A stretch of DNA of 64,000 nucleotides, taken from the NCBI RefSeq assembly GCF_029543245.1, contig NZ_JARQWV010000008.1, positions 1 through 64,000 of the forward strand, in the 5' to 3' direction. The notes beneath the pieces are model-generated. The model saw only the letters and a program-made list of their open reading frames with translations. It was not told the origin of the DNA and did no database searches. Position 1 is the first letter of the stretch. Each line of letters opens with the position of its first letter. Position numbers and translations under genes: made by a program. The DNA comes from Caulobacter endophyticus (lineage in GTDB: Bacteria > Pseudomonadota > Alphaproteobacteria > Caulobacterales > Caulobacteraceae). Below are positions 44,048 to 52,401 of the stretch, in pieces.

Positions 44048-47000
44048 TCAGAACCGGACGCGGAAGCCCGCGGTTCCGGTCACGTCGTAGCTGTCGCCGA
44101 AGCCCGAGACGGACGTGTCGGCGGCGGCTTCGCCATAGACCACGTAGCGGCCCTGGCCCCAGCTGTAGTTGCCGCCGACGGCGGCGCCCACCCAGGCGCG
44201 GCGGTTGCGCGCGTCCAGCGGGGCGCCGGAGACGTCGACACGGGTTCCACCGAGGAACTCGTGGCTGACGTTGACCAGGCCGTAGAGGCCGCCTTCGCCG
44301 TCCTTGACGCTCCAGACGCGATCGACCGCCAGGCCCAGGCGGGCCCGCAGACTGTCGCCCTTGTCGTCCGAGACCACGGCGCCGAACGAGTCCGTGAAGC
44401 TCTGGAAGCCGGTTCTGGCGTAGGTCAGCTGGGCCTGCGGGGTCAGGCGCAGGGACGAGCCGGCCGCCATCGACTTGCCCACCTCCAGCGAGGCCGCATA
44501 GCCGTCGCCGTCGAGGCCGCCGGCGCGACGACCCAGCTGGGCGGACGTCAGGTCGCTGTCGAACCAGCTGCCCTGGACCTGCGCGTCGGCATAGCCGCCG
44601 CCGTCGCCGGCCCAGGTCAGGCTGGCGCCGAAACCGAAGCCCCGGGTGTCGATACGGCCATCGCCGTTGGCCGAGGCGATCTTCGCCCTGACCTCGCCGT
44701 AGTGGACGGTCAGCCCGCCGGTCAGCCGGCCGCCCATCACCGTTTCGGCGAGGGGCTTGTCCATGCCGAACTCCATCTTCCAGCGGTCGGCGCTCAGGTT
44801 CGCGCCGGTGGTGGAGACGACGGGTTCGAGACGGCTGTGGCCGCCTTCCATGCGGCCCCAGACCGCCTGGCCCGACCACTGCCGCGTGCCGACGCGCTGG
44901 CGCAGCGTGCTGACGCCGTTCAGCAGTTGCAGGGTCTGCGGATAGGCCTCGTACAGCGGCGCGCCGGCCTGGAACAGCGGCTTGCCGCTGTCGCCCTGGG
45001 CCGAGCGCAGGCGCCAGTCGCCGCCGGTCGCGTCCTTGCGCAGGACGTAGCCGTAGGCGCCGCCGACCAGCACGCTCTCGCCGTCGAGAAGGTAGTCGCC
45101 GTTGGCCAGGGTGAAGACGCCGTCCGAGGCGCCGTCCACCTGCACCAGCAGCGCGCCGTCGGCGGTGGGGGCGCCGCCGCCGGCCAGACGCTGAACCTGC
45201 ACCGCGGTCGTGCCCGAGGTCGCGCCGCGGACCACCAGCAGGTCGGCCGTGGCGGCGGCTCCGCCGAGCTGAGCCTCCATTTCCAGGGTCCCGCCGGCGC
45301 CGGCGTAGTCGCCCGCGACGGTGAGGGCGCCGACGCCCTGGCCCGGCGCCACGACGCCGCCGTTGGTCAGTCCGCCCAGCGTGGCGGCGCCCGTGAGGCG
45401 GCCGCCGCGCAGGACTTCGGTCGCGCCGCCCAGAGCGCCGGTGACGGCCAGGGTTCCGGCATGGACCTCGGTGCGACCCGTGAAGGCGCTGTTGTCGCCG
45501 GTCAGGGTGGTGACGCCCGAGCCGATCTGCGCGATCACGCCGCCGCCCGAGATCGCGCCGGTAAAGCCGACCGCGTCCGAACGGTTGAAGGCCAGCACGC
45601 CGTCGTTGGCCACGTCGCCCAGGATCGAGCCGGTGGTCCCGCCCGCGCCCAGCTGCAGAGTGCCGCCGCTGATCTTGGTGCCGCCGGCATAGGCGTTGGC
45701 GGCGGTCAGCACCAGGGTTCCCGCGTCGGTCTTGTCCAGGCGGCCGGGGCCGGTCAGCTGGGCGGCGATGACGGCCGTGAAGGCCGCGCCGGCCGTCGTG
45801 CCGTCACCGACCCTGACGGCGGCGTCGCCGGCCTCCAGGCTGATGGCGTCGCCGGTCAGGCGATAGCCGTCGGCGGCGAACTGCATGCCGCTGACCGCCA
45901 GGGCGCCGTCGGCGTTGCTGGCCTGGACCGTGCCCGCCGCGCCGGTGAAGATCATGAACTCGCCGGGGTCGTAGGTCGAGTTCACCGCGCCGGTGCTGGT
46001 CGTCCAGTTGGTCTTCGAGGCCGTCCAGGTTCCTGAACCGCCCTCGATGACGCCGTTGCCGGCCGCGCCGAGGGTCTGGCCGTCCCAGTAGTTGACCAGC
46101 AGGCCGCCGCTGTTGACCAGATTGATCTGGCCGTCGACCGCCGTCTGCACGCTGACCGCCGCGCCGCCGGGGGTGATGGTCACGTTGAGGCCATTGTCGG
46201 TCAGGGCGCCGGTGTAGTCGATCAGCCGGTAGATGCCCACGCCGAAGGCGCCGCCGGCCGTTTCCGAAACTTCCAGCGAGCCGTCGAGGGTCAGGTCGCC
46301 GTTGACCACCAGCAGGTCGTTGAGGGCCCCGCCGGCGACGCCGGCCTGGCCCAGGCGGTAGCGCAGGGTGGCGGTCGAGCCGAGGACGACGTCGCCGTCG
46401 AGGGTCAGCACGCCCGGCGCGCTCGCCAGGCCCGGGGTCAGGGTCCCATTGACGGTGATGTCGCCGCCAAGGCGTCCGACGCCGCCCAGGGTTCCGTAGA
46501 TGTCGACGAGGTTGGCGCCCGTCTGGCCCGACTGGTCGCCGTTGACCAGCAGCGTGCCGGCCGAGACGCGCGTGCCGCCGGCATAGGTGTTGTCGCCGTT
46601 CAGGACCAGGGTCCCGAGATCGGTCTTCACCAGCTGGGCGGCGCCGCCAAGCACATCATCGATCGTCGCCACGTAGTCCTGGCCCAGCGCGGTTCCGTCG
46701 CCGACCCGCACGGTGGCCGAGGCGCCGTTCAGCGCGATCTGCTCGCCGGTCAGGCGATAGCCGTCGACCGCGAACTGCATGCCGCCCACGGCGACGGGGT
46801 CGGCCACGCTCACCAGGCCGGATGCGCCGGCGAAGATGGCGAAGTCCCCGGCGGTGTAGGCCGCGTTGATCGCGCCGTTGGCCAGCGTCCAGTTGCTGGA
46901 CGACGCGGTCCAGGTTCCGTTGCCGCCCTCGATCGCGCCGTTGCTGACGCCGAGAAGCCCGTCACCGTCCCAGAAGTTCGCGCTCAGGCCGGTGGTGTTG

Positions 47001-49822
47001 ATCAGGTTCACCTGACCGGCGATGGCCGTCTGCAGGGAGACGGTGGAGCCCGCCGGCAGGGCGCCGATGGCCAGGCCGTTGTCGGTCAGAGAGCCGCCGT
47101 AGGACGCGATGCGATAGAGGCCCTGGTCGAACACGCCGCCGGCCGTCTGGATGACGTTGACCGTGCCGTCGAGGGTGAGGTTTCCACCCACGAGCACCAG
47201 GTCGTTCATCGGGCCGCCTACGACGTTCGACTGGCCGAACTCGACGTTCAGCGTCGAGGCCGCGTCCAGGGTCAGGCTTCCGGCGATGGTCAGGGTTCCG
47301 GGGCTGTTGCCCGGCGCGATGGTCCCGCCGACCGAGGCGACGTCGCCGCCCACGGTTCCCGAGCCGCCCAGCACGCTGCCGGCCTGGATGTCGAGCGTCG
47401 AGCCGGCCGCGCCCAGCACGCCGTCCACATACAGCGTGCCGCCGGTGACGTGTGTGGCGCCGGCGAAGGTCGAGCTGTCGCCCGTCAGGTGGGTCAGGCC
47501 GGCCTTGTGGTTGATCGTCCCCGCGCCGCTGATCGGCGTGGCGAACACATAGTCGGCCGTGTCGTGGTTGAAGGTCAGCGCGCCGGTGGTTCCGGTCAGG
47601 AACAGGCTGGGCGAATTCAGAACGCCTGCGGCCACGATCGCGGTCTTGCCGCCGATGATCACTTCACCGTCGCGCGTGGCCGAGCCGACCGTGACGACAT
47701 CGGAGTTCAGCACGCCGCCCGTTTGCAGGTTCAGGAAGGCGGTAGCGCCGGAGCTGAGCGAGCCCACGGCCACCGCGCCGGGCGTGTCGAAGATCGAGCC
47801 GCCGGCGATGTTCAGCGTCGCCTCCCGGTTGGCCGAGATCCCCAGGGTGATGAAGCTGGCGCTGGCGCGGGCGCCGGCCAGCAGGTCCAGCGCGCCGCGG
47901 GCGATGTAGAGCTGCCCGTTGTTGATGATCAGGCTCGAGCCTGCGCCCGTGACGGTGACCTGATGCTGGAGGAGCCCGGTCGGCGAACCCACGTTGAAGC
48001 GGCCGCCGAACTCTACCGTCCCGCCGTCGGAGACGGTCATCACGCCAAGGCCCGTGCCGAAGCTGAAGGCGTTGGCCGTGCTGAAGCGCGAACCCGCGCC
48101 CGAGACGATCAGGTTGGCGGTGGCGTTGACGCTGTTGGCGATGACGCTCGTGGTGCCGGTCAGGTTGAGCACGCCGCCGTTGAGGAGCTGGATCGTGCTC
48201 GAACCGGACGTCTGGGTGGAGCCCGACAAGGTCGAGGCCTCCAGCCGACCGCCGTCCAAGGTCAGGGTTCCCAGGCCCATGTTGACCTGGCCCGTCGTGG
48301 TCAGAAGGCCGCCCGACAGCACGCTGACGTCGCCGCTGGCGAGGGTCAGGGCGCCGGTGGTCAGCAGGCCGCCATCCACCGACAGCAGGCCGCCGTCGCT
48401 CGAGGCCACTGTGCTGGCCGTCAGCTCGCCGCCGGTGAGGACCCGGGCGACGGCGCCGGCGTTCCGGACGTCGAAGATCGAGGCCGCCGCGCCGAGCTTG
48501 CCCTCGACCGACAGCGTGCCGCCGGTCACGTAGGCAGCGCCGGTGAAGGCCGAGCTGTCGCCGGTCAGATGGGTGTCGCCGGCCAGGTGATTGATCGTGC
48601 CGGCGCCGCTGATCGGCGTGGCGAACACATAGCCCGCGGTGTCATGGTTGAAGGTCAGCGCGCCGGTGGTGGCGCGCAGAAACACCCCCGTCGCGTTCAG
48701 CGTGCCCGCGCCGGTGACCGCGCCCACGTCGCCGATCACCAGGTTGCCGAAGTTGGTGGTGCTGTAGCCCACCGTGACATTGGTGGCGTTGAGGACGCCG
48801 CCGGTCTGCAGGGACAGGATCGAGTTCCCTGAAGTCAGCGCGCCCATCGTTACGGTCCCCGTGTCGAAGATCGCGCCGCCGGCGATGTTCAGCCGGGCGG
48901 CCTGGTTGACCGAGCGCGCGACGAGGAGCGAGGCGGAGCGGGCATGGGCGCCGTCCAGTACGTCCAGCGTGCCGCGGGCGACAAAAATGTCGCCGCCGAC
49001 GTCGAGGGTCGATCCCGCGCCGGTGATCGTCACGTGGTGCTGGGTCGTGCCCGTGGGGGTGCCCAGGCTGAAGTCGTTGGCGACGGCCAGGGTCCCGCCG
49101 TTCCGGACCATCACCACGGCCGTCCCGGCGGCCATGCCCATGGCGTTCGCCGTGGTCAGGCGAGACCCGGCGCCGTCGATCGTCATGTTCATGTTGATGT
49201 TCGTGCCATTGGCCAGAATGGTCGACTGGGTGGCCGTCGACATGTCGATCACGCCGCCGTTGACGATCTCGATCGTGGCCGTCGCGGGGACGCCGGTTGA
49301 AGTGTTCGTCAGGCCGGCGGTGTTCAGCCGGCCGCCGTCGACCCGCAGGATCCCGGCGCCGTTCACGCTCGTGCCGCTCGTATTGGTGACGTTGGCGCCC
49401 GCCAGGATCAGCCCGGTGCTGTTGACGAGCGTAAAGCTGCGGAAGGTCGAGGCCGTGTTGGTCGAGAAATTGATCTGCGAGCTGCCGCTGAGCGTCACCG
49501 CGGCCGTGCCGGCGTAGCCGAAGTTGTCCAGGCCGAAGCCGTCGGTCTCGATCGTGATCGGCTTGAGCGCCGCCGGCATGGTCGACGGGTCGCTCAGGGT
49601 GATCGCCTGGGTCAGTCGGATGATCGAGGAGACGTCGGCCGAGGCGTTGGCGGCCAGGATCGCCGCTTTCAGTTCAGCCTCGTTGGAGGCGGTGAAGGTG
49701 GCGGCCGTGGCTGCCTGGGGCGCCAGGATGGCGGCGCCGAGGGCCAGGGCCGAGGCGTCCGCCCATAGGGAGGGGCTCCGCCCGATGCGCGACGGAGAGG
49801 AAGCGCGCTTACGCTGTGACAT
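44048..49822 (-). CDS. Giant autotransporter (type Va) with duplicated passenger blocks
   Basis: 1924 residues. N-terminal extended signal (about 1-40, SLWADASALALGAAILAPQAATAA). The passenger is Gly/Thr/Ala-rich beta-helix with many PATR-type units (NTYAGGTRVSAGTLLVNGD, NAYAGGTKISGGTLQLG, SSTFAGATHVTGGTLYVDG). The last about 300 residues (from PLFQAGAPLYEAYPQTLQL, GTRQWSGQAVWGRM) are the barrel, ending GFRVRF with terminal Phe. Two pairs of long repeats are visible: blocks around residues 380-420 and 740-780, and around 930-1080 and 1240-1390. A role in adhesion or surface display is inferred from the family. An A+T-rich, CtrA-site-bearing promoter region precedes it. Confidence 0.9.
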   Translation of the reverse strand: MSQRKRASSPSRIGRSPSLWADASALALGAAILAPQAATAATFTASNEAELKAAILAANASADVSSIIRLTQAITLSDPSTMPAALKPITIETDGFGLDNFGYAGTAAVTLSGSSQINFSTNTASTFRSFTLVNSTGLILAGANVTNTSGTSVNGAGILRVDGGRLNTAGLTNTSTGVPATATIEIVNGGVIDMSTATQSTILANGTNINMNMTIDGAGSRLTTANAMGMAAGTAVVMVRNGGTLAVANDFSLGTPTGTTQHHVTITGAGSTLDVGGDIFVARGTLDVLDGAHARSASLLVARSVNQAARLNIAGGAIFDTGTVTMGALTSGNSILSLQTGGVLNATNVTVGYSTTNFGNLVIGDVGAVTGAGTLNATGVFLRATTGALTFNHDTAGYVFATPISGAGTINHLAGDTHLTGDSSAFTGAAYVTGGTLSVEGKLGAAASIFDVRNAGAVARVLTGGELTASTVASSDGGLLSVDGGLLTTGALTLASGDVSVLSGGLLTTTGQVNMGLGTLTLDGGRLEASTLSGSTQTSGSSTIQLLNGGVLNLTGTTSVIANSVNATANLIVSGAGSRFSTANAFSFGTGLGVMTVSDGGTVEFGGRFNVGSPTGLLQHQVTVTGAGSSLIINNGQLYIARGALDLLAGARASASFITLGISANREATLNIAGGSIFDTPGAVAVGSLSSGATAFLNLQTGGVLNSDVVTVGSATRDGEVIIGGKTAIVAAGVLNSPSLFLTGTTGALTFNHDTADYVFATPISGAGTINHKAGLTHLTGDSSTFAGATHVTGGTLYVDGVLGAAGSTLDIQAGSVLGGSGTVGGDVASVGGTIAPGNSPGTLTIAGSLTLDAASTLNVEFGQSNVVGGPMNDLVLVGGNLTLDGTVNVIQTAGGVFDQGLYRIASYGGSLTDNGLAIGALPAGSTVSLQTAIAGQVNLINTTGLSANFWDGDGLLGVSNGAIEGGNGTWTASSSNWTLANGAINAAYTAGDFAIFAGASGLVSVADPVAVGGMQFAVDGYRLTGEQIALNGASATVRVGDGTALGQDYVATIDDVLGGAAQLVKTDLGTLVLNGDNTYAGGTRVSAGTLLVNGDQSGQTGANLVDIYGTLGGVGRLGGDITVNGTLTPGLASAPGVLTLDGDVVLGSTATLRYRLGQAGVAGGALNDLLVVNGDLTLDGSLEVSETAGGAFGVGIYRLIDYTGALTDNGLNVTITPGGAAVSVQTAVDGQINLVNSGGLLVNYWDGQTLGAAGNGVIEGGSGTWTASKTNWTTSTGAVNSTYDPGEFMIFTGAAGTVQASNADGALAVSGMQFAADGYRLTGDAISLEAGDAAVRVGDGTTAGAAFTAVIAAQLTGPGRLDKTDAGTLVLTAANAYAGGTKISGGTLQLGAGGTTGSILGDVANDGVLAFNRSDAVGFTGAISGGGVIAQIGSGVTTLTGDNSAFTGRTEVHAGTLAVTGALGGATEVLRGGRLTGAATLGGLTNGGVVAPGQGVGALTVAGDYAGAGGTLEMEAQLGGAAATADLLVVRGATSGTTAVQVQRLAGGGAPTADGALLVQVDGASDGVFTLANGDYLLDGESVLVGGAYGYVLRKDATGGDWRLRSAQGDSGKPLFQAGAPLYEAYPQTLQLLNGVSTLRQRVGTRQWSGQAVWGRMEGGHSRLEPVVSTTGANLSADRWKMEFGMDKPLAETVMGGRLTGGLTVHYGEVRAKIASANGDGRIDTRGFGFGASLTWAGDGGGYADAQVQGSWFDSDLTSAQLGRRAGGLDGDGYAASLEVGKSMAAGSSLRLTPQAQLTYARTGFQSFTDSFGAVVSDDKGDSLRARLGLAVDRVWSVKDGEGGLYGLVNVSHEFLGGTRVDVSGAPLDARNRRAWVGAAVGGNYSWGQGRYVVYGEAAADTSVSGFGDSYDVTGTAGFRVRF

Positions 49823-50278
49823 ACAAAAAAACCCCGCTGGTGGCCGCGGCTTGCTTGCCGCCGGCTCATCGCCGCTCGCCCGAGTTTTTCGAGGCGGCCC
49901 CTCCAGCGCGTTTCTGGGTTTCCCCAGCCGTCCCGCGCTCCGCCAGAACTCGTCGAGCGCGTGGAAACTTGGTTTTGAATATTAACGAGAGGTTAATTTT
50001 TGTAGCAGTTTGGATGCATTACATTGTTATTGAAAAGCGTGACGGCAAGTCATTTTCATGCAGTTACATAGTTCATAGTAAACGTGACTCCTGTGTCGCG
50101 ATCTTCACCTGGAAATAAGTCAGCTGTTCCTGGGTTTTTCTGGGTGTGCGGCGATCTGGGCTGTGTTCGGCAGTCTGCTTTTTGACTGTAAGTTGCATCA
50201 AGCGCGGCGCACCTCTGCGACATTCCGCCGCATGCCTGTCGCGGGGGAGATCCGGCGCCGAGGCGGCCGCCACAGATG
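49823..50278 (-). promoter_or_regulatory. A+T-rich upstream region of the autotransporter with a CtrA-type site
   Basis: TTAACGAGAGGTTAA at 49982-49996 fits TTAA-N7-TTAA, the CtrA recognition pattern, about 160 bases before the start codon, and forms the inverted repeat ATTAAC-N5-GTTAAT (49981-49997). The stretch 49970-50110 is strikingly A+T-rich for this genome. There is no gene in 49823-50344, and the frames there are unsupported. CtrA control of this surface protein is a hypothesis. Confidence 0.5.
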
Positions 50279-50310
50279 AAAAAGGCCGCGACCCTGACGG
50301 GGCGCGGCCT
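50279..50310 (-). terminator. pgm terminator
   Basis: AGGCCGCG (50283-50290) pairs with CGCGGCCT (50303-50310). On the minus strand the stem is followed by five T residues (complement of 50279-50283), 34 bases after the pgm stop. Confidence 0.75.
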
Positions 50311-50344
50311 GTTCCAAGTCGCTTCGAATGGTTCAGCCGACGGG

Positions 50345-51985
50345 TTAGGCGGACTGGAGAACCTTGCCGACCAGGTCGCGGGCCTGGGTCTGCACGGCCT
50401 TCAGGTGGTCGGGGCCCAGGAACGATTCCGCATAGATCTTGTAGACGTCCTCGGTGCCGGACGGACGCGCGGCGAACCAGGCGTTGCCGGTCGTGACCTT
50501 CAGACCCCCGATCGCCTCGCCGTTGCCTGGGGCGGCGGTCAGGACGCTGGTGATCGTCTCGTCGGCCAGGACCTGCGCCGACACGTCCGACGGGCTGAGC
50601 GCGGCCAGTCGGGCCTTTTCCCGGCGATCGGCCGGGGCGTCGATACGGGCGTAGGCCGGCGCGCCGTACTGCTCGGCCAGGCCGGCATAGAGCTGGCTGG
50701 CGCTCTTGCCCGTGACGGCCTGGATCTCCGCGGCCAGCAGCGACAGCAGGATGCCGTCCTTGTCGGTCGTCCAGACCGAGCCGTCCTTGCGCAGGAACGC
50801 CGCGCCGGCCGACTCCTCGCCGCCGAATCCGACCGACCCGTCCAGCAGGCCCGGAACGAAGTGCTTGAACCCGACGGGGGTCTCCAGCAGGCGGCGGCCC
50901 AGCCCCGCCACGACCCGGTCGATCATCGAGGAGGACACCAGGGTCTTGCCGACGGCGACGTTCTGGCCCCACTGCGGACGGTGGGCGAAGAGGTAGGCGA
51001 TGGCGACCGCCAGGTAATGGTTGGGGTTCATCAGGCCGCCGTCTGGCGTGACGATGCCGTGGCGGTCGGCGTCGGCGTCATTGCCGACGGCGACATCGAA
51101 GGGGGTCTGGCCCTTCATCATCTCGATCAGGTTGGCCATGGCGCAGGGCGACGAGCAGTCCATGCGGATCTTGCCGTCGCTGTCGAGCGGCATGAAGGCC
51201 CACTGCGGATCGACCTTGTCGTTGACCACGGTCAGGTCCAGCCGGTGGCGGTCGGCGATCTCGCCCCAGTAGGCGACGCTCGCGCCGCCCAGGGGGTCGG
51301 CGCCGATCCTCACGCCGGCCGAGCGGATGGCGTCCAGGTCGAGGATGGCGGGCAGGTCGTCGATGTAGAGGCCGAGGAAGTCGTGCGCCTTGGCCGCGGC
51401 CCTGGCGCGCTCGAACGGAACGCGGCGGACCTCGCGCAGCCCGCCTTCGAGCAATTCGTTAGCCCGGGCGGCGACCGCCGAGGTGATCTCGCCGCCGGCG
51501 GGGCCGCCGGAGGGCGGATTGTACTTGATGCCGCCGTCGCGCGGCGGGTTGTGCGACGGAGTCAGCAGGATGCCGTCGGCCTGGCCGGCATGGGCGCGGT
51601 TGTGGGTCAGGATGGCGTGGGACACGGCCGGGGTCGGCGTGAAGCCGTCCGCCGCGTCGACCAGGGCCTCGACGCCGTTGCCGGCCAGCACTTCCAGAAC
51701 CGAGCGCCAGGCCGGCTCGGAGAGAGCGTGGGTGTCGCGGCCTACGAAGACCGGGCCGGTGATGCCCTGGGCGGCGCGGTGCTCGACGATGGCCTGGGTG
51801 ATCGCCAGCACATGGCCTTCGTTGAAGGCGCCGTCGGCGCTGGAACCACGGTGTCCCGAGGTGCCGAAGGCGACCCGCTGGCCGACGTCGCTCATGTCCG
51901 GCTGCCGATCGGCGTAGGCGCGGACCAGGGCGTCCACGTCGGTCAGGTCCTCGGCGCGCGCGCGGCGCCCAGCGTGTTCGTGCAT
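50345..51985 (-). CDS. pgm: Phosphoglucomutase (alpha-D-glucose phosphate-specific)
   Basis: 546 residues from the ATG at 51985 ([21 protein letters not shown]), exactly the length of the E. coli Pgm type; the frame's extension to 52096 is rejected. It interconverts glucose-1-phosphate and glucose-6-phosphate for glycogen and envelope sugar synthesis. The phosphoserine loop [23 protein letters not shown], metal loop [14 protein letters not shown], sugar loop [12 protein letters not shown] and phosphate loop [16 protein letters not shown] are intact. It is monocistronic with a terminator at 50279-50310 and is convergent with nothing; the autotransporter lies downstream on the same strand with its own promoter. 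Confidence 0.95.
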   Translation of the reverse strand: MHEHAGRRARAEDLTDVDALVRAYADRQPDMSDVGQRVAFGTSGHRGSSADGAFNEGHVLAITQAIVEHRAAQGITGPVFVGRDTHALSEPAWRSVLEVLAGNGVEALVDAADGFTPTPAVSHAILTHNRAHAGQADGILLTPSHNPPRDGGIKYNPPSGGPAGGEITSAVAARANELLEGGLREVRRVPFERARAAAKAHDFLGLYIDDLPAILDLDAIRSAGVRIGADPLGGASVAYWGEIADRHRLDLTVVNDKVDPQWAFMPLDSDGKIRMDCSSPCAMANLIEMMKGQTPFDVAVGNDADADRHGIVTPDGGLMNPNHYLAVAIAYLFAHRPQWGQNVAVGKTLVSSSMIDRVVAGLGRRLLETPVGFKHFVPGLLDGSVGFGGEESAGAAFLRKDGSVWTTDKDGILLSLLAAEIQAVTGKSASQLYAGLAEQYGAPAYARIDAPADRREKARLAALSPSDVSAQVLADETITSVLTAAPGNGEAIGGLKVTTGNAWFAARPSGTEDVYKIYAESFLGPDHLKAVQTQARDLVGKVLQSA

Positions 51986-52015
51986 GGATGTCCCCGAAAA
52001 TGACTGGCGGCTAAT

Positions 52016-52293
52016 ATGCGCTATAGCGCCAAAGGTTCCGACAAATACGACATGATTTTCCGCGCCGGCCCGCAGGCCTGGGCGCTCGACGATCATTTCT
52101 GGCCGCGGCGTTCGGCATCGTCGGCGGCGGGGAGGTCAAAGCCCCGCGGAATGTCATGGTCAAGCTGGTGCATCGATTCGCCTCGGCGGCCATCAGGACG
52201 GCCATCGGGACGCCGATCATCGGCTTTTCTTTGACCATGACCGAGGGCGGAGCACTCGCGGTCGGCGAGGCCAAGGCGTCGCCGCCTTCGTAG
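52016..52293 (+). pseudogene. Possible frame-shifted remnant of a small gene
   Basis: Reading starts plausibly ([28 protein letters not shown]) and continues in another frame with [19 protein letters not shown], then MVKLVHRFASAAIRTAIG, TPIIGFSLTMTEGGALAVGE to a stop at 52291-52293. The second part looks like genuine protein sequence but has no start of its own. A frameshift near 52090-52110 would join them. This may also be chance; I do not recognise the family. Confidence 0.25.
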
Positions 52294-52334
52294 AAGGCGA
52301 CCGGTCTGCGCGAGGGATCCTCGGGAAAGGGGTA

Positions 52335-52365
52335 TTGACTCAATGTGATGTTATAACGTTACAAG
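52335..52365 (+). promoter_or_regulatory. Promoter with operator-like palindrome before the receptor-chelatase operon
   Basis: TTGACT (52335-52340) and TATAACG (52352-52358) fit a Caulobacter-type promoter with a short spacer. TGTTATAACGTTACA (52349-52363) includes the perfect palindrome GTTATAAC (52350-52357), reminiscent of the AT-rich Zur boxes of alphaproteobacteria. If so, zinc status would control the operon. A search with a Zur or Fur matrix is needed to confirm it. Confidence 0.35.
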
Positions 52366-52401
52366 CGCGACCTTGTTCGATCGGCCTCGGGGGCGCGTTT
52401 C

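Larger units (their letters stand above)
51986..52401. other. Intergenic region with pgm promoter and possible gene remnant
   Basis: The pgm promoter should lie at the left end. The middle holds a frame-broken coding-like stretch (see 52016-52293) and the right end the putative metal-responsive promoter at 52335. I see nothing else. Confidence 0.4.

Noticed and set aside
49823..50118. Small plus-strand frames upstream of the autotransporter
   Set aside because: They lie in an A+T-rich promoter region, lack ribosome binding sites and show no domain.
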